The notes beneath the pieces are model-generated. The model had not been told where the DNA came from and did not search any database. It saw nothing but the letters and a program-made list of their open reading frames with translations. Source: an uncultured Oscillospiraceae bacterium (GTDB taxonomy: Bacteria > Bacillota > Clostridia > Oscillospirales > Oscillospiraceae). Taken from it: a stretch of DNA of 64,000 nucleotides. The stretch is from the NCBI GenBank assembly GCA_947632005.1, contig CANRNU010000008.1, positions 1-64,000 on the forward strand. Reading direction: 5' to 3'. The position numbers were made by a program, and so were the translations under genes. Positions 56,148 to 61,519 of this stretch are shown here, piece by piece (positions within the stretch are counted from its first letter, which is position 1; the number at the start of each line of letters is the position of its first letter).

Positions 56148-56183
56148 TCACGCCCGCCATCGTCTGGACAGATCAACAAACAT
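56148..56183 (-). CDS. possible 11-residue leader peptide (MFVDLSRRWRA)
   Basis: In the leader after the T-box terminator, AGGAGGT (56199-56193) lies 9 nt before an ATG that opens 11 codons ending in TGA. The peptide has one Trp codon, next to Arg codons. This is the strongest ribosome-binding site in the area and has no other gene to serve. It could be a leader peptide or a decoy. Nothing beyond the site and frame supports it. Confidence 0.3.
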   Translation of the reverse strand: MFVDLSRRWRA

Positions 56184-56253
56184 TCTGCTGTTACCTCCTC
56201 ATGGATTAGTTTGCGAAGCCCGGTCAGGGCGAGCCGCGCGGTGGGCCGCGCGT

Positions 56254-56346
56254 AAATTCAAAATTCACTTGGATTTTGAATTTCTGCCGGCGGGATTCAT
56301 TTCCGCCGAGCAGTTTAAATCGTGAAGTCAAAAACTTGTTTTTGAC
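56254..56346 (-). other. two hairpins downstream of the T-box terminator
   Basis: An 11-bp A+T-only stem (56254-56264 with 56273-56283) and an 8-bp stem GTCAAAAA / TTTTTGAC (56327-56334 with 56339-56346) follow the T-box terminator. The second is right next to it. They may be a back-up terminator or part of message processing. The rest of 56071-56350 holds no clear gene except the possible leader peptide. Confidence 0.5.
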
Positions 56347-56351
56347 GAAAC

Positions 56352-56641
56352 AAAAACCTGCCCCAGCATTTTGCTGGGACAGGATGAAATAACGTCCTGC
56401 GGTGCCACCCGGCTTGACGCGCAAACACGCGCCCGCTTTGTTCCGCGCCATCACGCGGCGGCGTTTTTCACGGAGCGCCCCTCTCCGTCGCACATAGGGC
56501 GGAAAACCATCCGCCTTCCGATTGCCCTCAGAAGTCCATTCACACGTTCCTGCCTGTACCGCGCTCTCAGCACCCGCGGCTCTCTGTGACACGCCTGGAA
56601 CGGCTACTCACTCTTCTTCAACGGTTTGTTGTATTAAATTC
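56352..56641 (-). promoter_or_regulatory. T-box riboswitch, tryptophan specific
   Basis: The minus-strand leader shows the T-box order: GAAGAAGAGTGAGTA start, stem I with AGAGAGCCGCGGGTGCTGAGA, a specifier region GTGAATGGAC, and the antiterminator T-box sequence GGGTGGCACCGC (56410-56399). The transcription terminator CCTGTCCCAGC / GCTGGGGCAGG plus five T follows at 56383-56352. The specifier codon is TGG (56538-56536), Trp. Uncharged tRNA(Trp) should favour antitermination and turn on the binding protein, TrpB2, permease and ATPase genes. Start point near 56641. Confidence 0.93.
56357..56383 (-). terminator. terminator half of the T-box switch
   Basis: An 11-bp stem with one T-G wobble (56383-56373 with 56367-56357) and five T at 56356-56352. 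Its 5' arm lies just after the GGGTGGCACCGC motif, so antiterminator and terminator exclude each other. Confidence 0.9.
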
Positions 56642-56647
56642 AAGCGC

Positions 56648-56676
56648 ATTATAACCCCCGTCTTTGTGTTTGTCAA
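56648..56676 (-). promoter_or_regulatory. consensus promoter of the T-box operon
   Basis: On the minus strand: TTGACA (56676-56671), a 17-nt spacer and TATAAT (56653-56648), a perfect match at both hexamers. It lies just after the psuG stop. Strong constant initiation fits control by attenuation. Confidence 0.93.
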
Positions 56677-56702
56677 GGGGTGATTTGTGTTTATTTTTCG
56701 AT

Positions 56703-57623
56703 TTATTTTGCAAGCCCGCACAGCGCCCCGGCTGTATCGGCGGCCAGGGCGGCGTTGTTGAGGACCAGCTGGATGTTGGACTCCAGGCTGTCCCCGCCGG
56801 TGAGCTCCTTGACCCGGGCCAGCAGGAAGGGGGTGACCTTCTTGCCCTTGACGCCCTGGGCCACGCTCTCGGCCACGGCCTGGTCGATGGCGGCGTTGAT
56901 GACGGCCGGCTCCATAGAATATGCCTCGGGGATGGGATTGGTGCACAGCATCCCACCGGGATAGCCCAGGGCCCGCTGGGCGGCGAAGGCCGCGGCCAGC
57001 TCCGCCGGGGTCTCGGCCCGGAAGTCCACGCCGAAGCCGCTGGTGCGGGTGTAGAAGGCGGGCAGCTCGTCGGTCCGGTAGCCGCACACGGGAACGCCCT
57101 TGGTTTCCAGATACTCCAGCGTCAGGCCCAGGTCCAGGATGGACTTGGCCCCGGCGCAGACCACCAGTACCGGGGTGCGGGCCAGTTCCTCCAGGTCGGC
57201 GGAGATGTCCATGGTGGTCTCGGCGCCCCGGTGGACGCCGCCGATGCCGCCGGTGGCGAAGACCTGGATGCCCGCCAGGGCGGCCACGATCATGGTGGCG
57301 GCCACGGTGGTGGCGCCGTCCTCCTGCCGGGCGCACAGCACCGGCAGGTCCCGGCGGCTGGCCTTGGTGACGGCCTGGCCCTTCTTGGCCAGATATTCAA
57401 TCTCATCTTTTTCCAGGCCGGCCTTCAGCCGGCCACCGATGACGGCGATGGTGGCGGGCACCGCCCCGTGGGCACGGATCATATCCTCCACCGCGAAAGC
57501 GGTCTCGGCGTTCTGGGGCCAGGGCATGCCGTGGGAGATGATGGTGCTCTCCAGCGCCACCACGGGCTTTCCTGCCACCAGGGCCTGGGCCACCTCGGGC
57601 TTTATGTCCAAATAATGATTCAT
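56703..57623 (-). CDS. psuG: pseudouridine-5'-phosphate glycosidase
   Basis: 306 residues; GGAGGT lies 10 nt before the ATG. Family motifs: VVALESTIISHGMPWPQN (Glu 25), ISRRDLPV-like KASRRDLPVLCA, ATTVAATM, FATGGIGGVHRGAE, and the catalytic Lys 160 in VVCAGAKSILDLG. The enzyme splits pseudouridine 5'-phosphate to uracil and ribose 5-phosphate in the cytoplasm. The matching kinase gene, psuK, is about 30 kb away at 26221-27111 on the other strand, although the two are usually adjacent. It stands between the DUF1294 gene and the T-box operon and ends right at the T-box promoter. Confidence 0.96.
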   Translation of the reverse strand: MNHYLDIKPEVAQALVAGKPVVALESTIISHGMPWPQNAETAFAVEDMIRAHGAVPATIAVIGGRLKAGLEKDEIEYLAKKGQAVTKASRRDLPVLCARQEDGATTVAATMIVAALAGIQVFATGGIGGVHRGAETTMDISADLEELARTPVLVVCAGAKSILDLGLTLEYLETKGVPVCGYRTDELPAFYTRTSGFGVDFRAETPAELAAAFAAQRALGYPGGMLCTNPIPEAYSMEPAVINAAIDQAVAESVAQGVKGKKVTPFLLARVKELTGGDSLESNIQLVLNNAALAADTAGALCGLAK

Positions 57624-57666
57624 GCTTGACGCACCTCCGTAAATTCTCTACAATATAAACGCCGGG

Positions 57667-57948
57667 TCAGTAGGACACGGCGTAAAAAAGCATCAGAAAA
57701 AAAGAGATCTGGAATACCAGGATCACCGGCACGCCCACGGTGAAGCGGCGTTTGCGGGTCTTGTGGCGGAACAGAAACATCCCCGCCAGGGCGCCAACGC
57801 CCCCGCCGATGGCCACCAGCCCCATGAGCACCGCCTCCGGGATGCGCTCCCGGTGGACCTTTGCCAGGTGCTTATCCAGGCCGAAGGCGGCCAGGGTCAG
57901 CAGATTCACAGTTTCCAGATAGATGAGCAGTACAGTGAAGATATCCAT
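57667..57948 (-). CDS. DUF1294 small membrane protein
   Basis: 93 residues from the ATG at 57948; a GTG five codons earlier lies inside the -10 box and is excluded by the promoter. Two or three helices are visible with the DUF1294 motif NLLTLAAFGLDKHLAK (Asp-Lys), then RIPEAVLMGLVAIGGGVGALAGMFLFRHKTRK. The cellular role of the family is not known. The start has no ribosome-binding site, and the promoter -10 box ends 6 nt before the ATG, so it looks leaderless. The gene is divergent from the AlaX-type gene, whose Shine-Dalgarno sequence overlaps this gene's -35 box. Confidence 0.85.
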   Translation of the reverse strand: MDIFTVLLIYLETVNLLTLAAFGLDKHLAKVHRERIPEAVLMGLVAIGGGVGALAGMFLFRHKTRKRRFTVGVPVILVFQISFFLMLFYAVSY

Positions 57949-57954
57949 GGCCGC

Positions 57955-57983
57955 AGTATACACTTTTTTGGCTGGGAGGTCAA
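57955..57983 (-). promoter_or_regulatory. promoter of the DUF1294 gene placed for a leaderless transcript
   Basis: On the minus strand: TTGACC (57983-57978), a 17-nt spacer and TATACT (57960-57955). Six nt follow before the ATG at 57948, so +1 would be its A. The core GTATAC is self-complementary and might also serve the divergent gene. Confidence 0.8.
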
Positions 57984-57986
57984 CCG

Positions 57987-59129
57987 ATGCAGACGAGAAA
58001 GCTCTACTATGAAGACGCGTACACCCGCCGGTTCCAGTCGGAGGTGCTCCGGTGTGAGAAGGCGAAGGACGGCTGGGCGGTGGTGCTGAAGGCGACCGCC
58101 TTCTTCCCGGAGGAGGGCGGCCAGGAGGCGGATACGGGCACCCTGGACGGGGTGCGGGTGCTGGACGTGCGGGAGCGGGACGGAGTCATCGTCCACACCA
58201 CCGACCGGCCCCTGACGGCGGGCCGGACCGTGACCGGCGCCCTTGACTGGCCGGAACGGTTCCGGAAGATGCAGACCCACACGGGGGAGCACATCGTCTC
58301 CGGGCTCATCCACAGAGCGTATGGCTATGACAATGTGGGCTTTCACCTGGGGGCCGGGGGCTGCACCGTCGATTTCAGCGGGGAGCTGACCCGGGTGCAG
58401 CTGGATGAGATCGAGGAGCAGGCCAACGCCGCGGTATGGCAGGACCTGCCGGTGCTGGCCCGGTTCCCCCTGGCGTCGGAGCTGGCGGAGATGGATTACC
58501 GGAGCAAGCTGGAGCTGACCCACGACGTGCGCATCGTGACCATCGGCGAGGTGGACGCGTGCGCCTGCTGCGCGCCCCATGTGTCCTCCACCGGACAGAT
58601 CGGGCAGATCAAACTGCTGGACTTCATGCGCCACCGGGGCGGGGTCCGGGTCTGGATCAAGGCCGGCTCGGACGCCCTGGCGGACTATCAGGCCCGGTAT
58701 GAGGCGGCCCTGGCGGTCTCCGGGCTTCTGAACGCCCCCCAGAGCGACATCGCCGCCGGGGTGGAGAAGCTCCTGGCCCAGCGGGACGCCCTGAAGCACG
58801 AGCTCACCGGCCTGCGCCGGCAGATGGCCCAGGTCCAGGCGGCGGCGCTGGAGAGCCGGCCGGGACACATGCTCCTGTTCGGCCCGGCGGACGAGGACAG
58901 CATGCGCATCCTGGCCAATGCCGGCATGGAAAAATGCGGCGGTGTGTGCGCGGTGTTCTCCGGGGAAGAGGGGGATTACCGCTTCGTCATGGGGAGCCGG
59001 AGCGTGGACATGCGGGCGTTCATCAGGGAGCACGGCCCGGCCCTGAAGGCCCGGGGCGGCGGCCAGAGCCGGATGATCTCCGGCCGGTGCACGGCTGCCA
59101 GGGCGGAGCTGGAGGCGTTCTTCCAATAG
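57987..59129 (+). CDS. AlaX-type alanyl-tRNA editing protein, long form
   Basis: 380 residues; GGGAGGT precedes the ATG. The N-terminal part resembles the AlaRS second domain (FFPEEGGQEADTGTL). The editing site has HTGEHIVSG (His 98, His 102) and CACCAPHV (Cys 194 and His 198 as zinc ligands; Cys 192 and 195 are extra). The C-terminal 130 residues are a DHHA1-like domain ending GGGQSRMISGRC. This is the AlaX-L form, which removes Ser or Gly from mischarged tRNA(Ala). The first His pair and Cys-His pair are all present, so it should be active. It is a one-gene unit, convergent with the lipoprotein gene that follows. Confidence 0.88.
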   Translation: MQTRKLYYEDAYTRRFQSEVLRCEKAKDGWAVVLKATAFFPEEGGQEADTGTLDGVRVLDVRERDGVIVHTTDRPLTAGRTVTGALDWPERFRKMQTHTGEHIVSGLIHRAYGYDNVGFHLGAGGCTVDFSGELTRVQLDEIEEQANAAVWQDLPVLARFPLASELAEMDYRSKLELTHDVRIVTIGEVDACACCAPHVSSTGQIGQIKLLDFMRHRGGVRVWIKAGSDALADYQARYEAALAVSGLLNAPQSDIAAGVEKLLAQRDALKHELTGLRRQMAQVQAAALESRPGHMLLFGPADEDSMRILANAGMEKCGGVCAVFSGEEGDYRFVMGSRSVDMRAFIREHGPALKARGGGQSRMISGRCTAARAELEAFFQ

Positions 59130-59143
59130 AAACATGTAAAAAT

Positions 59144-59174
59144 ATGCCGGCGGACGCATCGCGTCCGCCGGCAT
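59144..59174. terminator. bidirectional terminator between the AlaX and lipoprotein genes
   Basis: A perfect 14-bp stem (59144-59157 with 59161-59174), loop ATC. On the plus strand it is followed by CCTTATCTTTT; on the minus strand by ATTTTTACATG. It serves both convergent genes. Confidence 0.92.
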
Positions 59175-59189
59175 CCTTATCTTTTGCGG

Positions 59190-60491
59190 TCAGCTCGACG
59201 TGGAGCCGGCGCCGGTGGTGATGTTGTTCTCGTCCTGAGCCAGGGTCAGGATGGTGTTGCGCAGGTCGTTCATGGCGTTGGCGTCGCACTGGTGGTTGGT
59301 GCCCACCATCTGCTGGACCGTGTCGCCGGTAAAGACGATGATGGGGCCGGACTGGTCGGACAGGGTCACGAACACGGTGATGTCCTCGCCGGAGGGCTGG
59401 ACGGCCTCGGACCCGGCGCTGATGGAGCAGACGCGCTGGACGAAGCTGATGGCGTTGGCGCCGTCCAGGGTCAGATAACCGTGTTGGCCGTTGATGTTGT
59501 AGTCCACATAGACCCCCAGCACGGTGATGCCCTCCAGTTGGCCGTTGGCGGCGGCCAGGGCCTGGGCGATCTCCTCCCGCATGCCGGTGATGGGCCCGCC
59601 GGCAAAGGTGGGCACGGTGCTCTCCGGCAGGATGGTGACATAGGGCAGGCTGTCCACGCCGTTGAGCCAGTAGTACACCGGGCCGTAGTCGTCGGAGGCG
59701 GTCACGGTGAGGCAGGGGCCGGTGAAGGAGAAGGTGTAGTAGGACTCATCGGCCATGGTGAAGATGTAATCGGTGGTCTGGGTCAGGTCGATGTTCTGGT
59801 CGGGGCTCTCCTCGATGCGGGCGATGGAGGCGCCGGCCAGCAGCTGGAACACCTGCTGGATCACCGCCGGGTCCTGGGAGTTCAGGGTGGCGCCGCCGTT
59901 GGAGCGGCGGCCCACGGCAATGGGCATGTTGTCATAGAAGCCGTCGGCGAAGGCGCGGATGTCCTCGTCGAAATACAGGTCGAACAGGTCGTACTCCCCG
60001 CCGTAGCCGGGGAAGGTGAGCTGCCACAGGGCGTCGCCGCCGGTGACGGCGTAAAGCCCAGTATCCAGGCTGAGCTGGCCCCCGGCAAAGGCCACGGTGT
60101 ACTGGATGCCGCCGTCCATGGTGAAGGTGAACACGGTCTCGGTCCCGCCGGTCCCGGCCTCGCCGGCCCGGTCGGTGACCTTCATGGCCCGGAGGGCGTC
60201 GCAGGCGGCGATGATGGAGGTCCGGTCAAAGACGGGGGAGGCATAGGCGTCGCCGGAGCGGACGCTCAGCGCCACCGGGGTGTCGTTATAGTAGTTGGCG
60301 GCGAAATCGTCCCATCGCAGAAAGGTCATCAGCCCCTGCTCCCGGAAGCCGTCCTCCGGCTCCTCTGTCTGGACGGCGGCTGCGACCTCGCCGGTCTGGC
60401 CGTCTCCCGGCATGATGCTCACGAAATGGCCGCAGGCGGAAAGCCCCAGACACATGGCCAGCGTCAGCAGCGCGGCCAGGGATCTTTTCAT
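59190..60491 (-). CDS. lipoprotein with no recognised domain
   Basis: 433 residues; GGGAG lies before the ATG. The lipoprotein signal is MKRSLAALLTLAMCLGLSAC, with the lipobox LSAC (Cys 20). The rest is acidic and beta-rich. It has two similar parts: each holds an FTF- or FSF-type strand after a TDYIFTM/TVFTFTM segment, then a VYYWL- or LYAVTGGDALW-like stretch. This suggests an internal duplication. I recognise no family. It would be on the outer face of the membrane. It has a promoter at 60541-60570 and a shared terminator. The C-terminal tail is Ser/Thr/Gly-rich. Confidence 0.8.
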   Translation of the reverse strand: MKRSLAALLTLAMCLGLSACGHFVSIMPGDGQTGEVAAAVQTEEPEDGFREQGLMTFLRWDDFAANYYNDTPVALSVRSGDAYASPVFDRTSIIAACDALRAMKVTDRAGEAGTGGTETVFTFTMDGGIQYTVAFAGGQLSLDTGLYAVTGGDALWQLTFPGYGGEYDLFDLYFDEDIRAFADGFYDNMPIAVGRRSNGGATLNSQDPAVIQQVFQLLAGASIARIEESPDQNIDLTQTTDYIFTMADESYYTFSFTGPCLTVTASDDYGPVYYWLNGVDSLPYVTILPESTVPTFAGGPITGMREEIAQALAAANGQLEGITVLGVYVDYNINGQHGYLTLDGANAISFVQRVCSISAGSEAVQPSGEDITVFVTLSDQSGPIIVFTGDTVQQMVGTNHQCDANAMNDLRNTILTLAQDENNITTGAGSTSS

Positions 60492-60540
60492 ATCGTCATG
60501 TCTCCCTTCCCGGCAGAGCGTAAAAGTCGTTTATCGTCAC

Positions 60541-60570
60541 AGTATACCACGACATAGGCCGCTCTGTCAA
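60541..60570 (-). promoter_or_regulatory. promoter of the lipoprotein gene
   Basis: On the minus strand: TTGACA (60570-60565), an 18-nt spacer and TATACT (60546-60541), about 50 nt before the ATG. Confidence 0.8.
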
Positions 60571-60588
60571 AAGCAGATGGCAAAGCAA

Positions 60589-60620
60589 TCGCCGGAGCAA
60601 AGATGTCTTTGCTCCGGCGA
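60589..60620 (-). terminator. terminator after the probable 6S RNA
   Basis: A perfect 15-bp inverted repeat (60589-60603 with 60606-60620) followed on the minus strand by TTGCTTTGCC. It starts exactly where the paired end of the RNA stops. Confidence 0.75.
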
Positions 60621-60812
60621 GGCCCGCCCTGCCGTGGGGGCCAGATTTGTAACCTGCACAACCCGGCAGGTGGGTCGCCTCGTGGCGGTTTCTGTGCTTC
60701 CAACATCCGGCGTGGGCCGGGAGGCCTGCGCTCCGCCGCCATATATGGCGTCCCTTATGATAGATGTGGGTCCAACCGGGCCCTTGAGACCACGAACAGG
60801 GCAGGTTTCATT
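60621..60812 (-). ncRNA. ssrS: probable 6S RNA
   Basis: The 340-nt gap between the DUF1292 and lipoprotein genes holds no gene but a well-structured RNA of about 190 nt on the minus strand. The ends pair: CCTGCCCTG with CAGGGCGGG, then CGTGG with CCACG, then GGGCC with GGCCC. Next comes a large open region. On its 3' side a small hairpin ACCTGC / GCAGGT is followed directly by TACA, the same order as in known 6S RNA (hairpin then GUUACA). A longer inner arm is G+C-rich. Length, closing stem, bulge and the following terminator all fit 6S RNA, which binds RNA polymerase. I cannot run a covariance model, so the name is probable, not proven. Confidence 0.55.
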
Positions 60813-60832
60813 CCGTATGATACTCTATGCGG

Positions 60833-61126
60833 TCACTCCGCCGGAGTTTCCTCCTCGTCCTCGTCGGAGAAGACCAGTTCCATATAGCGGTCATAGACCC
60901 GCTGGCGCGTCTCGTCGTCCACGTCCGCCAGCTGTTCCTCGCCGTCCGCTTCCTCCACCTTCAGGATGACGAAGCCGTAATCCGGGTCGTCCTCATCCAT
61001 GTCGGCGGGGAGGAAGACCATATACTCGTCACCCTCGAATTCCAGGGTCCCCAGATGCTCCAGCTCGATCTCGTTGCCGTCGTCATCCTCCAGGGTGATA
61101 TAGTTCGCACCGAAGTCGCTGTCCAT
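60833..61126 (-). CDS. DUF1292 acidic small protein
   Basis: 97 residues from the ATG at 61126 (GGAGGG upstream). It is very acidic with the family core YITLEDDDGNEIELEHLGTLEFEGDEYMVFLP, followed by FVILKVEE and a C-terminal DEDEEE tail. DUF1292 proteins are found across Clostridia and Bacilli, often near mltG or ruvX; their role is not known. The gene ends right before the probable 6S RNA and may share a transcript with the 33-residue peptide gene upstream. Confidence 0.92.
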   Translation of the reverse strand: MDSDFGANYITLEDDDGNEIELEHLGTLEFEGDEYMVFLPADMDEDDPDYGFVILKVEEADGEEQLADVDDETRQRVYDRYMELVFSDEDEEETPAE

Positions 61127-61212
61127 GCCGGTCCCTCCTGTTTGTTCTGTCTCTATTGTAAAGCCTGCGCGGATGGATTGCAAGAGGAAAAAAGGGGATT
61201 TGGCGGCGCCGG

Positions 61213-61314
61213 TCATGACGAAAAGACGCCCAGCTCCGCCAGCACCGACAGCAGACTGGCCGCTGCGAACAGCATCAGCGCCACGCACAGGGCGATCTTG
61301 AACCGCAGTTTCAT
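61213..61314 (-). CDS. 33-residue single-helix membrane peptide
   Basis: A short frame on the minus strand from the ATG at 61314 to TGA at 61215-61213, with AAGGAG 6 nt upstream. The peptide starts MKLRFKIALCVALML and continues as one hydrophobic helix (about 6-28), ending ELGVFSS. A basic N-terminus and a single helix are what is expected of a small membrane protein. I know no family. It lies 86 nt before the DUF1292 gene on the same strand. The good ribosome-binding site, proper spacing and membrane character are the support. Confidence 0.5.
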   Translation of the reverse strand: MKLRFKIALCVALMLFAAASLLSVLAELGVFSS

Positions 61315-61422
61315 ACCGAACTCCTTCCGGGCCGCACGCCGGCGGCACAGAAACAGTATGCCCACAGCCGGGCCGGTCCATGCCGGAAAATGGCAAAGTT
61401 CATTTTTTCTTTACAAATGGGA

Positions 61423-61451
61423 TATACAACCGGGGAAAAAGGTGTTATAAT
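61423..61451 (+). promoter_or_regulatory. promoter of the penicillin-binding protein gene
   Basis: TATACA (61423-61428), a 17-nt spacer and TATAAT (61446-61451). The leader to the GTG at 61520 is about 62 nt. Confidence 0.65.
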
Positions 61452-61519
61452 AACCATGTCTGTAATTTTTCGTAAACCCTTGTCACCTATTCATGGCCGA
61501 TTGATCCGGAGGAGCGCTT

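Noticed and set aside
60621-60812. Signal recognition particle RNA or RNase P RNA
   Set aside because: The conserved SRP tetraloop region (AGGTCCGGAAGGAAGCAGCC-like) is missing, and RNase P RNA would be about twice as long with its own conserved core.
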